Notes under the pieces: generated by a model
Told to the model about the DNA's origin: nothing
Databases searched by the model: none
The model's input: only the letters and a program-made list of their open reading frames with translations
Assembly: GCA_014360685.1 (NCBI GenBank)
Contig: JACIXB010000011.1
Coordinates: forward strand, 409,803 to 473,802
DNA from: Actinomycetota bacterium
GTDB taxonomy: Bacteria > Actinomycetota > Geothermincolia > Geothermincolales > RBG-13-55-18
Reading direction: 5' to 3'
DNA: 64,000 nt
Position numbers and translations under genes: made by a program
In this document: positions 25,748 through 34,513 of the stretch, piece after piece
Position numbering within the stretch: position 1 is the stretch's first letter
Layout of the letters: each line of letters opens with the position of its first letter

Positions 25748-26944
25748 ATGACAACCAAGAATTTTTTGAAGGTAAAGAGCCTCGCAGTCGGTGGCTACCC
25801 CTCGGTTTCCAGGGCCCACATGGACCTGGTGAGGACCTATTCCAGCCCCGCTCTTTTAGGGCCCCCGGTGTGCGACCAGCTGGTGGCCCTGGTGGAGCAC
25901 ATGTACACCGAGGAGGAGGCGGAGGTGGCGCGCCATCTCAAGCCTTGGCGTCCCCGGACGGCGTCCTCGCTGGCCCGGGCCTCTGGAAGGCCGCTCCAGG
26001 AGGTCCAGGGGATCCTGCACCGGCTGGCCCACGAGAAGTACGTGCTCTTTTCCTTCGGGACCGGGGACAAGGAGCGCTTCGGCCTCCTCCCCATCGTCCC
26101 CGGCACCTTCGAGCACGTCCTGGTGCGCAAGTCCCCGGATGAGGTGACCGACTGGCACCGGCGGTTCGCGGAACTCTTCGAGGCCCTCTTCCGGACCGGT
26201 TTCATATCCGCCTACAACCGGAGGCCGGTGCATGCCGTGAGATATTTACCGGTACGGGAGTCACTGGAGGCCGTTCCCATGGCCCTGCCCTCCGATCGCC
26301 TGGAGTCGGTCATGGAGGACTATCGCCATTTCGCCGTCGGGGTCTGCCAGTGCCGTCTCACAAAGAATTTGCTGGGTGAGGGCTGCGGCCGGCCACTGGA
26401 GACCTGCATGGTCATGGGGGATTTCGCTCCCACCCTGGTTAGGGAGGGTCGCATGCGGCGGGTGGACAGGGAAGAGGCCCTGGCCATAAAGAGAGAAGCG
26501 GAAAAGTCCGGGCTGGTCACCTGGATGATGAACGACCGCAGCGCCAGGTTCTTCCGTTGCTCCTGTTCGTGCTGCGGATGCTGCTGCGACGCCTTGCGCC
26601 AGATATCCGAGTTCAACGCCCCGGGCTTCATCGCCCCGCCCCATTACCTACCCCACCTGGACATCACCCTTTGCGATTTCTGCGGGAAATGCGCCAAGGC
26701 GTGCACCATGGGGGCCATGGTGGTCGAGCGGGAGGGGGAGAAGAAGAGCCACCTGCACCGGAAGGAACGCTGCATAGGATGCGGTCTCTGCGTGGTGGCC
26801 TGCCCGCGCGGGGCGCTCTCGCTGCGGGAGGTGCCCGACTACCAGCCGCCGCCGGCCGACTTCCTCGCCTACCTGGCGAAGTACGGCGTGAACTACCTGA
26901 TAAACGGCTTCAATGAGTGGCTTTCCCGCCGTCGCTCCCGGTGA
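25748..26944 (+). CDS. 4Fe-4S dicluster protein with N-terminal winged-helix-like domain
   Basis: A 398-residue protein. Residues of about 35-110 (CDQLVALVEHMYTEEEAEVARHLKPWRPRTASSLARASGRPLQEVQGILHRLAHEKYVLFSFG) look like a winged helix. Cysteine blocks follow: VGVCQCRLTKNLLGEGCGRPLETC, the very dense FRCSCSCCGCCCDALRQ, and two ferredoxin motifs, CDFCGKCAKACTMGAM and CIGCGLCVVACPRGAL. Proteins of this plan occur in strict anaerobes and are thought to transfer electrons; partner and substrate are unknown. ATG 25748 with GGGAGGAAGC is preferred over GTG 25736. A decayed copy of its 3' end lies just downstream. Confidence 0.8.
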   Translation: MTTKNFLKVKSLAVGGYPSVSRAHMDLVRTYSSPALLGPPVCDQLVALVEHMYTEEEAEVARHLKPWRPRTASSLARASGRPLQEVQGILHRLAHEKYVLFSFGTGDKERFGLLPIVPGTFEHVLVRKSPDEVTDWHRRFAELFEALFRTGFISAYNRRPVHAVRYLPVRESLEAVPMALPSDRLESVMEDYRHFAVGVCQCRLTKNLLGEGCGRPLETCMVMGDFAPTLVREGRMRRVDREEALAIKREAEKSGLVTWMMNDRSARFFRCSCSCCGCCCDALRQISEFNAPGFIAPPHYLPHLDITLCDFCGKCAKACTMGAMVVEREGEKKSHLHRKERCIGCGLCVVACPRGALSLREVPDYQPPPADFLAYLAKYGVNYLINGFNEWLSRRRSR

Positions 26945-26974
26945 CACCTCATCCCGGGGCCTCCCGGGAGAAAG

Positions 26975-27080
26975 GAGGTCCCCGACTACCATCCGCCGGC
27001 CGACTTCATCGCCTGCCCGGCGAAGCACGGCGTGAACTTCCCCACCTGGGGTCTCCGGACGAGGCTTTCCCGCCGCCCCC
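26975..27080 (+). pseudogene. Decayed duplicate of the ferredoxin-like gene 3' end
   Basis: GAGGTCCCCGACTACCATCC through GCGAAGCACGGCGTGAACTTC, and on to CTTTCCCGCCGCC, matches 26828-26940 with scattered substitutions and a few small deletions. Where the parent reads EVPDYQPPPADFLAYLAKYGVNYLINGF, this copy reads roughly EVPDYHPPADFIACPAKHGVNF before diverging. It starts about 30 bp after the parent stop and is presumably non-functional. Confidence 0.8.
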
Positions 27081-27186
27081 CTTACACATGAACAAACAAT
27101 ATGCTATTGTATAACGGCCGGTAAACTGGGAGGGGATCCAGGCTTGCGCCTGGTCTCGGTGGACTGCTTTCAAAGGGGGGCTGGCC

Positions 27187-29082
27187 ATGAAGCGAAACCG
27201 TTTCCGTGTCGTCCTCATCCTGGTGGTATCCGTCCTTTTCCTGTCCTTGACCCAGGTCCCCGCGGCTCCCGCCCTCGCGGCCGGGGAAACGGTGGTCGGG
27301 GAGACGGGCTCCGGGATCTCGGGGGAAGGCCGCACCTACAAGGTGGCCAAGGTGACCGAGGACTGGACCATGTGGGACGGGATAACCATCCCGGTGAGCG
27401 TTTATTACCCCGAGGATGCCCCGGCGGGGGAACGTTTCCCGGCCATCATCTTCGTCCACGGGTGGACCCTGGACAAGTCCATGGGGGAGTGGGGGGCGGA
27501 ATACTTCGCTTCCCGCGGTTACGTGGGAGTGGCCATCACCGCCCGAGGCTGGTTCGGCGCCGGGGGCGACGTGGGATGCATGGACCCCGAGCACGAGATG
27601 AAGGATGTCAGCCACGTCATAACCCTGCTCGGCGAGGACCCGCGTTTTCCGGTCCTCGAGGACGAGAAGGGACCGGTGGTGGGGATCACCGGCGCTTCCA
27701 TGGGGGGATGTTTCTCTTACCTCAAGTCGGAACGCAAGGACCCCCGCCCCGGGGATCCAGGCGACCCGCGCATCCGGGCCGCGGTTCCCATGCACGGGTC
27801 CTTCGACCTCACCTTCTCCCTGCTCCCCAACGGTGCGGGTAAGATGCTGTGGGGCGCTCTTCTGGTGGGTGTCACCTACCTGGGAGACCTGTCCGGATTC
27901 ATGGTCAGCCTCATGAACCTGGCGCTGGACTCCCGGATGGACGGCATGCAGAAGCTCCAGACATTCCTCGGATACTTGTGGAAGCTCATGCCTCCGGTGA
28001 CCACCTTCGACCCCGGCATGCTCTTCATATTGGGCACCATGCTGGAGAGGCGGACGGAAGATTACGGATTCTGCCACCAGTACTTCAAGGTACGGTCCGC
28101 ACGTTACTGGTGCGACGAGGAATATGACGGGTCGGTGGAGCATCCCATCATCACCCCCACCCTCATCCTGGCCGGGTGGAACGACGACCTGTTTTTCGCC
28201 AACGAAGGCTTGATGGCTTTTTCCCACATCCAGGCTCCCAAGCGGATAATCATCACCAACCACGGCCACCTGGGTTGTTACCCGGGACCCTTCCCGGTGG
28301 AGGGGATCACCGGGAGCCCGGAGAGCGCCTGGGTGCGCCAGGAGGTGGAACGTTGGTTCGATCGTTTCCTTAAGGGAGTGGACAACGGCGCGGACAGGGA
28401 ACCGCCGGTGGTCTTTTACCGGCATACCGATCCTTCCCGTTTCGGCACCGCGTCGACCTATCCCCTTCCCGGCACGAGGGAGGTCTCCTGGTACCTTGGA
28501 GGGGCTGGCCCGGACGGGTTGGGAACCTTGAGCCGGAAGGTCCCCGCAACCGGGGATAAATGGGATTTACTGGTAAATATCGGCCTTACGGGCTCCATCT
28601 CCCTTCCCTATTACCAGGACGCCCCGGAGCTTTTGGGCGGCGAGGCCCTGGGCATCCCCACCCGCATCAAGCTCCTGGAGATCCCCTTCACCGAGACCAG
28701 CTACCTCAGCCGTCCGCTGAAGAGGGACCTCACGGTCATGGGTGCCCCCCGCTTCCAGTTCTTCTATCGCGCCTCGGGGGAATTCACTCAGCTCATTCCC
28801 TGGCTGTACGAAGTCACCCCGGAAGGGGAGGAGATCCTGGTGAGCCGGGGTTTCTACGAGGGATACGGGTATACCCCATGGACCGACACGGGCATGGGTA
28901 ACCCCCTGGAGATGCAGGCCTGCTACCACCGTTTCCGTGCCGGAAGCCGCATCAAGCTGGTGGTCTCCACGGCGGACCTTCTTTCCTGCTGGCCGAACTG
29001 GGGCCTGAACTTCATATTCCTGCTCAGGAGCCGGGAGATGCCCTCGAGGATCGTTCTGCCCATAGTCCCCCCGGGCACCTGA
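27187..29082 (+). CDS. Secreted CocE/X-Pro dipeptidyl-peptidase-family hydrolase
   Basis: A 631-residue protein. An N-terminal Sec signal peptide (VVLILVVSVLFLSLTQVPAAPALAA, cleavage near the second ALA) is followed by an alpha/beta-hydrolase domain: HGWTLDKSMGEWGAEYFASRGYVGVAITARGWFG, the nucleophile elbow VGITGASMGGCFSYL, a likely acid in AGWNDDLFF and the catalytic His in NHGHLGCYPG. A C-terminal jelly-roll region typical of CocE/NonD and PepX enzymes follows (LTVMGAPRFQFFYRASG). Family members cleave acyl-ester or X-Pro peptide bonds; the substrate here is unknown. The start is ATG 27187, just upstream of the basic signal peptide. Confidence 0.85.
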   Translation: MKRNRFRVVLILVVSVLFLSLTQVPAAPALAAGETVVGETGSGISGEGRTYKVAKVTEDWTMWDGITIPVSVYYPEDAPAGERFPAIIFVHGWTLDKSMGEWGAEYFASRGYVGVAITARGWFGAGGDVGCMDPEHEMKDVSHVITLLGEDPRFPVLEDEKGPVVGITGASMGGCFSYLKSERKDPRPGDPGDPRIRAAVPMHGSFDLTFSLLPNGAGKMLWGALLVGVTYLGDLSGFMVSLMNLALDSRMDGMQKLQTFLGYLWKLMPPVTTFDPGMLFILGTMLERRTEDYGFCHQYFKVRSARYWCDEEYDGSVEHPIITPTLILAGWNDDLFFANEGLMAFSHIQAPKRIIITNHGHLGCYPGPFPVEGITGSPESAWVRQEVERWFDRFLKGVDNGADREPPVVFYRHTDPSRFGTASTYPLPGTREVSWYLGGAGPDGLGTLSRKVPATGDKWDLLVNIGLTGSISLPYYQDAPELLGGEALGIPTRIKLLEIPFTETSYLSRPLKRDLTVMGAPRFQFFYRASGEFTQLIPWLYEVTPEGEEILVSRGFYEGYGYTPWTDTGMGNPLEMQACYHRFRAGSRIKLVVSTADLLSCWPNWGLNFIFLLRSREMPSRIVLPIVPPGT

Positions 29083-29126
29083 CGGAAAGGTGGTTGCCTT
29101 TCCAAGGCCACCGGGTGAACGTGGGG

Positions 29127-29330
29127 CTAAAGCCCCCGGAAGAAGATGAGCAGAAGTCCGCCCAGCGGGAGCAGGACGCCGGCGGATATAACCAGGATGT
29201 TGATCACCTTAGGGTCGCGTAGCCCCTTGCCGCCTTTCCTGCCCAGCTTGACCAGTTCCCCGCGCATGGCCCAGAGTAGAGCCCCCCAGGCCAGTGCCAG
29301 CACGCCGAAGGCCACTTCTTCCACCTGCAT
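29127..29330 (-). CDS. Small two-helix membrane protein
   Basis: A 67-residue protein with two hydrophobic helices (VAFGVLALAWGALLWAM and VINILVISAGVLLPLGGLLLIFF) joined by a basic loop LVKLGRKGGKGLRDPK, a plausible positive-inside hairpin. Its composition is credible for a real membrane protein, but there is no strong ribosome binding site, and I recognise no family. Confidence 0.45.
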   Translation of the reverse strand: MQVEEVAFGVLALAWGALLWAMRGELVKLGRKGGKGLRDPKVINILVISAGVLLPLGGLLLIFFRGL

Positions 29331-29657
29331 GGATTAAGCATGGCATCCGGCCGGTAGGCGTTGCAAGGCGGATATTCCCCATGGACCGCGGCGCTTCCAT
29401 GCTTGGGCGAAAGCCCTCCAACTTTAGTGCACACAGACCGCTCTGCGTATTTCATATGCACGGCGCCGCAAAGCTTGGCCATAAACTTTTCACGTGCCCC
29501 TTTCCTGTAATCCCCGCACCTTCTTCAGCGGACAACCAAGTCCCCCAAATCTACGGCTCCGCTCTCCTCACAACCCTCATAAGCCTTCAACATCGAATAC
29601 CCTGGCTTCGTTTGTCGCCGGGATTTCGGATTGACCGGAAAAGGTGAGAATTCCCTA
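29331..29657. other. Non-coding region upstream of the pseudokinase promoter
   Basis: Less GC-rich than its surroundings. No ORF has coding character. It ends at the strong promoter at 29658. Confidence 0.4.
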
Positions 29658-29686
29658 TTGACAAAGTTATATATGTTGAATAACAT
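29658..29686 (+). promoter_or_regulatory. Sigma-70-type promoter of the pseudokinase-M23 pair
   Basis: A perfect TTGACA (29658-29663), 17-base AT-rich spacer, and TAACAT (29681-29686, 4 of 6 to TATAAT). It lies 30 bp before the start codon, with AGGAGGCGGCG as ribosome binding site. This is the clearest promoter in the window. Confidence 0.75.
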
Positions 29687-29716
29687 GGCAATGTCGTTAA
29701 TATTTAGGAGGCGGCG

Positions 29717-31345
29717 ATGTACGCGGACAAGGTGGCGGCCAGGTATCGACTAGGGGAAAGGATCTTCTCCGGAAGAGGGTGGTCCTCTTACCTGGCCCTG
29801 GATACCGAATTGGGGATCGAGGTGGAGTTGGATCTCGTGTCCGCTTCCCGGGAAGATCTACCGGTGGATCCGGAGAGGATGCGGGAGGTATTGCAGGCCG
29901 CCCAAAAGATAAGGGGGCCCCACGTATTGCCGCTCCATGACTGGGGAGAGGAAGAGGGTTTCTTCTACCTGGTGCGGGAGAAGGGGAACGGTACGCCTCT
30001 CCCGGAGTTGATCTCCCAGCTCGGCGGCCTGCCGGAGGCGCAAGTGGTGGAGCTGGTGTCCGCCGCCGTGGAGGTGCTCGCCGAGGCCTACGGTGCGGGT
30101 CTTTATTACCTGGGACTGAACCCCGGGCAGGTGCTCGTGGACCCCCGGGGGTGCCCCCGTTTCCGGCGCGTGGGTTACGGGTGGATCCTCGAGGATATGG
30201 ATCCCTCGCAGGGAGCCCGGGTCTCCCCCTACCGGGCACCGGAGGTGGAAACGGGAAAGGAGGGGACTCGGACTTCGGACGTCTACTCCCTGGCGGTGAT
30301 GATCAACGAGGCGCTGCCCGAGGGGGCGAGAACGGAAAGGTTGAGGATAATTCTCGACAAGGCCGGGCATCCCCTACCCGCGAGACGTCCCTCCTCCCCC
30401 AGGTTGCTTCTCGAGGAGCTGGAGAATTCCCTGCGTGACCACGAGGACAAGCCCGGTCTCTCGCGGGAAGAAGAGGCGAAATTCCCGGGTGGGTGGGCGG
30501 AGAAGGAGGGCCGGGATGCGGAAACCCTCCTCGGTGAGCGCGGAGAGGAAAGGGGTTTCTCCCCTGGCCCGTCCCTTCCTTCCGGAGGAAGGCGCTCGCG
30601 TGGCTGGGGACGGAAACTGGCCCTCATGTTCGCCGGCGGGATGATCTTATGGCTGCTTTATGCAGCTCTTTCGGGACTTATGGTCGGTGGGAGAAGGGAA
30701 GCGGGCGGAGAGGAGACTCCCATCCAGGAGGTCGTAGAGGTTCCCGACCTGGAGGGGTTGATTCTAGAGGAAGCACAGGGACGATTGGAGGAAATAGGAC
30801 TTTCCTGGAGCGTGCGGGAAGCGCCTTCCCGCCTGTGGTCGGCGGGAAGGGTGGTGGCCCAGGATCCCGGGTCGGGTTCGGCGCTGCGTCCCGGGGAGAC
30901 GGTATGCCTGGTGATAAGCTCTGGCCGGGAGGAGGAAGGGGCCGCCGGCGATGAATCGGGTGCATCACCCGAAATGGCTCCTCCCCGGGAACAGGGCGAG
31001 GAAGGGTCAGGGGAAGTCACTCCCGCCCCGCCGGCCGGGGCCTCCCCCGCCTCCGTGGAAGCATCCCGAAACGTCCCTCATCGTCCCCGCGCCGTGGCTT
31101 CCCTGTCCGCTCTCAAGGGTCCCGCCCCCCTGTATGTTCGCATGGATGCCGCGGCTTCTTCCGATCCTGACGGGGATATCGTGGGCTACGTTTGGAATTG
31201 CGGCGACGGAACCGTTCTTCACGGTAAGACGGTCCAGCACGTGTACGATCCTCCGGTGATCCCCGCCCGGTTCAGGGTGATGCTCGAGGTCTTCGATTCG
31301 CGCGGCCTTTCCGACAGCGTCGCGTTGACCGTGGAGGTCTACTGA
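29717..31345 (+). CDS. Membrane pseudokinase with PASTA and PKD domains
   Basis: A 542-residue protein. Residues 1-240 align by eye with a PknB-like Ser/Thr kinase, but the catalytic residues are gone: the VAIK lysine position reads VELD, the HRDxKPxN loop reads YLGLNPGQVLVD, and DFG reads GYG. APE (SPYRAPEVE) and the helix-F Asp (SDVYSLAVM) remain. A charged linker, one membrane helix (LALMFAGGMILWLLYAALSGLMV, about 300-322), one PASTA domain (VEVPDLEGLILEEAQGRLEEIGL, about 340-405) and a C-terminal PKD domain (VRMDAAASSDPDGDIVGYVWNCGDG) follow. PASTA domains bind muropeptides or lipid II in known kinases. It is likely an envelope sensor or scaffold without kinase activity. The next gene starts 4 bp after it. 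Confidence 0.85.
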   Translation: MYADKVAARYRLGERIFSGRGWSSYLALDTELGIEVELDLVSASREDLPVDPERMREVLQAAQKIRGPHVLPLHDWGEEEGFFYLVREKGNGTPLPELISQLGGLPEAQVVELVSAAVEVLAEAYGAGLYYLGLNPGQVLVDPRGCPRFRRVGYGWILEDMDPSQGARVSPYRAPEVETGKEGTRTSDVYSLAVMINEALPEGARTERLRIILDKAGHPLPARRPSSPRLLLEELENSLRDHEDKPGLSREEEAKFPGGWAEKEGRDAETLLGERGEERGFSPGPSLPSGGRRSRGWGRKLALMFAGGMILWLLYAALSGLMVGGRREAGGEETPIQEVVEVPDLEGLILEEAQGRLEEIGLSWSVREAPSRLWSAGRVVAQDPGSGSALRPGETVCLVISSGREEEGAAGDESGASPEMAPPREQGEEGSGEVTPAPPAGASPASVEASRNVPHRPRAVASLSALKGPAPLYVRMDAAASSDPDGDIVGYVWNCGDGTVLHGKTVQHVYDPPVIPARFRVMLEVFDSRGLSDSVALTVEVY

Positions 31346-31349
31346 TTCC

Positions 31350-33272
31350 ATGTTTCCCCGGAAGGAGAACCGCCCCACGAAGCGGGATCGCATCCCCGGC
31401 CCGCCCGAACTCCGCCGCGCATGGTCGTGGAGAGGGGGAGGGCGGGTCGCGGGGAGCGGCGTGGTCCTCGAGGACGGCGTGCGCTCCCCCGGGGGCGGCA
31501 AGGCACCCTTCAGACGCCGGGCATCAGCCCTACCCCTCCTCATCCTACCCCTCATTACCCTCCTCATATTCTCCTTCCACGCGTCTTCCTCCCCGGCCCT
31601 TGCGGCCGGGGAGGAGGCCCCCACCTTCCTTTGGCCGGCGCGGGGCAGGGTGGTGAAGGGGTTCGTCCCCGCCGTAGGGCATTACGGGGAAGGCGGGCAT
31701 GCGGGAATCGACATCGCCCTGGACCCGGAAAGCGAGGTCCGGTCTTCCGCTCCCGGCATGGTAAGTTTTTCCGGGAGGACCCCGCTGGGCGTCTGCGTAA
31801 GCATCCAACACGCCGGTGGTTTCAAGACCACCTACGTCTCGCTCCGGTGCTCGGAGGTCCGAAAGGGACAGAGGGTAGAAGCGGGGCAGGTCATCGGGAA
31901 AAGCGATGGGACGGCGGATCCTTCCAGCCCGCTTCCGCATCTGCATTTCGGACTTTATCTCAATGGAGTCGCCGTCGACCCCTTGCCCTTACTGCGGGGC
32001 ATCCTCCTCGACCCCCGGTCTCTTTTTCTGGGCCCCTGGGGGGATACGCTCTCCGCGCGGACCTACATGCAGCGGCACGGTGGCGGAGGTGATTTCCTGG
32101 GATGGGTGAAACGCTCCCTCGGGAGTGTCGGGAGGACGCTGGGCGATGGTATATCGGCGGCGGCTAGGGCTCTGGGCAGGGGACTGTCGGCGGCCTGGAG
32201 GTGGACCCGTCGCCTGGCCGAAACCCTGGGTCGTGCCCTGGCAAGAATTTACAAGTATTGCCTGGAACCCTGGCTCGCGCCCATCCTGGGAGCGGCGGGA
32301 AGGGTGTTGAAGGCCGCGATCTCCAACCGTTTGGTGCAGGCCCTGTTGGCCGGGCTGGCGGCCACGGCGGTGATCTGCCTGGCGGTGGTGGGGGTGGGGT
32401 TGGCCTTGGGCCTGTCGCTTACCGCTGTGTTCACCGCCTGCGTGGCGGGTGGGGCGGCCTCCATGGGATATGCCTTCTATCATGCCGCCACCTCCGGGGA
32501 TTCCTTCTCTTTTCTCGGATGCCTCTTGGGTTCCCTGGTGGTAGGGGGAATCGCCGCCGGGGGGTGCTTACTCTTTTCATATCTGGCTCCCGCGGCGGCC
32601 TCGGGTTGGGCCAACCTGGGGTGGCTGGGGTTCGGTAAGGGGTTTCTGACCCACGGAGCGGCCAACCTGCTGGTCTATTCGGGATTCTCGCTGGCCACCG
32701 GGAAAGGCGTCACGCCCGGGGGCCTCCTGGTCTCTTTCCTGGTCGGAGGGCTGACGGGGGGCATGGGGCGCCTCCTGATCAGCGGGATCTTTTCCGGCGG
32801 GGCCGCACAGGGACTGGCGGCGGGGTTCCTCTCCTCCGGGGGTTCGCTTCTGGGCGGCGGCGCCGCCACCCAGGTGGCCGCGTACGCCGGAGCATGGGTT
32901 TCCGGTATTTCCCATAAGCTGGCCTACATGTTGTTTTGCGGGTGTGCGGGCGCGCTGGGGGATCTGCTGCTCAGGGCGGTGACCGGGGGCCGCCCGTGTT
33001 TGCTCGAGTCCCTGTTGAGTTTCGGGGGAGGCTTTTTGGCCGGGGGACTGAGCCTCCTGGGCCAGGGCAAGGGACTCGGAAGCCTTGTTTCCCGCCTCAG
33101 TGGGGGCAGGTCGAGGCTTTCGGGCGAGTTCGTAAAAGCCCTGGTCGGAAAGGCTTTTTCCGGAGGCCTCAAGGAAGGCGCCAGGTCACTGATGGGGAGA
33201 ATCCGCGGGGGCGAAAGGGCGAGGGAAAGCCTGGACCTTCTGGACGCGGGTGTCGAACCTGCCGGAAGGTGA
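31350..33272 (+). CDS. M23-peptidase-domain protein with large glycine-rich membrane region
   Basis: A 640-residue protein. A membrane or signal helix (LPLLILPLITLLIFSFHASSSPALAAG) precedes an M23/LytM-like domain (about 90-215) with the metal ligands HAGID and HLHFG; the usual YxHL histidine is replaced (TYVSLRC). From about residue 235, amphipathic helices (VGRTLGDGISAAARALGRGLSAAWRWTRR) lead into some 300 residues of Gly/Ala/Leu-rich hydrophobic segments with GG repeats (FLVGGLTGGMGRLLISGIFSGGAAQ), probably many membrane helices. M23 enzymes cut peptidoglycan cross-bridges; this one may be an active hydrolase or a wall-binding remnant. It is co-transcribed with the pseudokinase-PASTA-PKD gene (4-bp gap), pointing to a shared cell-wall task. 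Confidence 0.75.
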   Translation: MFPRKENRPTKRDRIPGPPELRRAWSWRGGGRVAGSGVVLEDGVRSPGGGKAPFRRRASALPLLILPLITLLIFSFHASSSPALAAGEEAPTFLWPARGRVVKGFVPAVGHYGEGGHAGIDIALDPESEVRSSAPGMVSFSGRTPLGVCVSIQHAGGFKTTYVSLRCSEVRKGQRVEAGQVIGKSDGTADPSSPLPHLHFGLYLNGVAVDPLPLLRGILLDPRSLFLGPWGDTLSARTYMQRHGGGGDFLGWVKRSLGSVGRTLGDGISAAARALGRGLSAAWRWTRRLAETLGRALARIYKYCLEPWLAPILGAAGRVLKAAISNRLVQALLAGLAATAVICLAVVGVGLALGLSLTAVFTACVAGGAASMGYAFYHAATSGDSFSFLGCLLGSLVVGGIAAGGCLLFSYLAPAAASGWANLGWLGFGKGFLTHGAANLLVYSGFSLATGKGVTPGGLLVSFLVGGLTGGMGRLLISGIFSGGAAQGLAAGFLSSGGSLLGGGAATQVAAYAGAWVSGISHKLAYMLFCGCAGALGDLLLRAVTGGRPCLLESLLSFGGGFLAGGLSLLGQGKGLGSLVSRLSGGRSRLSGEFVKALVGKAFSGGLKEGARSLMGRIRGGERARESLDLLDAGVEPAGR

Positions 33273-33430
33273 GGGCGATCGGCCGGGCGAAGGGGATGCT
33301 CGCGGGCGACGGAGCCCAGGGTTGCGTGGAAGGAGGATGCGACACGGCGGACCGGATCTCTTTATCCAGCGGTGATTCTACGGGGAAACACCGGTTATCC
33401 GGATGCGGAATCGGGAAAAGGAGGGAAGAA

Positions 33431-33718
33431 ATGAAGGAAAAACAGCCCACTTGGCCCCAGATGGCGGTCATGCTCGTTCCTGCCGCGGTGATGGCCGCCT
33501 GTGCTTACCTTTTCTCCAGCCGCGGAGAGACCTTGGGAGGTGCAGCCTGGATCCCGGCCTTGATTGCCGTCCTTTCCTTCATCGGGTTTTTCGTCGCCCT
33601 GTACCTTTTCTACCTGCGCCCCCAGTATGGGACCCGCGCTCCCCTGCATCTCGCTCTCTTTATCCTCGGCCATGGGGCCCTCGTCCTTCTATTATGGAAG
33701 GCCGGTGCACTGGGATAA
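33431..33718 (+). CDS. Small three-helix membrane protein
   Basis: A 95-residue protein with three hydrophobic helices (MAVMLVPAAVMAACAYLF; WIPALIAVLSFIGFFVALYLFYL; LHLALFILGHGALVLLLWKAG). The ORF in the track opens at 32936 inside the upstream gene, but ATG 33431 follows AAGGAGGGAAGAA and begins a sensible protein (MKEKQPTWPQ). It lies 158 bp after the M23 gene and may belong to that transcript. No family is recognised. Confidence 0.65.
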   Translation: MKEKQPTWPQMAVMLVPAAVMAACAYLFSSRGETLGGAAWIPALIAVLSFIGFFVALYLFYLRPQYGTRAPLHLALFILGHGALVLLLWKAGALG

Positions 33719-33728
33719 ACGAAGTCGT

Positions 33729-34322
33729 TCAAGCGATGTGCCGCTTGCGGGCCACGTGTCTCGAGGAGCTCCCCCCGCGGGCTTCGCCGCGCATGTAGAT
33801 GTAGGGCACGAGGAGGGTGAGTCCCCAGAAGGAGGCAAGAAGGAACCCACAGAATGCGAACATTGCCAGGCACCAAAGGTTTCCGGTGCAAAGCGTGGCC
33901 AAGCCCCACAAGATTACCGAGATGGTCAGGGAGGCAAGGACCCGGTTCCTGCGTACTTCCGCTCTCCTCGCAGGCCTCCTCCTTTGGGCGTTGCGTACCT
34001 CGGCTGGTGACAGGTTGATCCTCGACGGATCTTGGATCCCCCTGCCGGATCCCGGCGGGGCCGCGGCATTAACCACGGCCTCTGGGTATCCTGTCGCGCC
34101 TCCCGAACGGGTGCCGGCAATACGGGGATCCGGGGATCGAAGCGTCGGCTCCAGGCGCGGTTCGAGCGAATGGGCTATCTCCTGCATGCTCCTGCGGAAG
34201 CTTTGCGTGGTGACCAGTGGCGAGTCCTCGAGTTTGCCCCGTATTATGGGCGGCACTATGGCCAGCATGGCTATGAAGCCCAGAAGGAGCAAGGCTAGTA
34301 TCTCCAAGGCGCCCTCCCGCAT
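33729..34322 (-). CDS. Membrane protein of unknown function
   Basis: A 197-residue protein with an N-terminal helix (ALEILALLLLGFIAMLAIVPPII), a central soluble region of about 100 residues rich in Pro, Arg and Ser, and two C-terminal helices (VLASLTISVILWGLATLCTG and LAMFAFCGFLLASFWGLTLLVPYIY), ending in a basic tail. ATG 34322 is preferred over the ORF start at 34355 because GGGGAGACC sits right before it. It is convergent with the small protein at 33431 and divergent from xseA. No family is recognised. Confidence 0.6.
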   Translation of the reverse strand: MREGALEILALLLLGFIAMLAIVPPIIRGKLEDSPLVTTQSFRRSMQEIAHSLEPRLEPTLRSPDPRIAGTRSGGATGYPEAVVNAAAPPGSGRGIQDPSRINLSPAEVRNAQRRRPARRAEVRRNRVLASLTISVILWGLATLCTGNLWCLAMFAFCGFLLASFWGLTLLVPYIYMRGEARGGSSSRHVARKRHIA

Positions 34323-34513
34323 GGTCTCCCCGCCGTAATCCAGCGGAGCATGCACTACATATTGAGTTTCGACGCCTTCTCTATTTCCACATAATGTATT
34401 TCCACCCTCCGGCTGGCCTTTCCTTCAGCGAGCGGGAATTTATTTCCGGGCGTCACCGGTGGGGAATAGAATGGGGATGTCGCGACAGGGCGCGAAGGGA
34501 GAGGGGACGCGAG

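Noticed and set aside
29717-30440. Active Ser/Thr kinase call for the 29717 gene
   Set aside because: The VAIK, HRD and DFG catalytic residues are all replaced, so it was called a pseudokinase.
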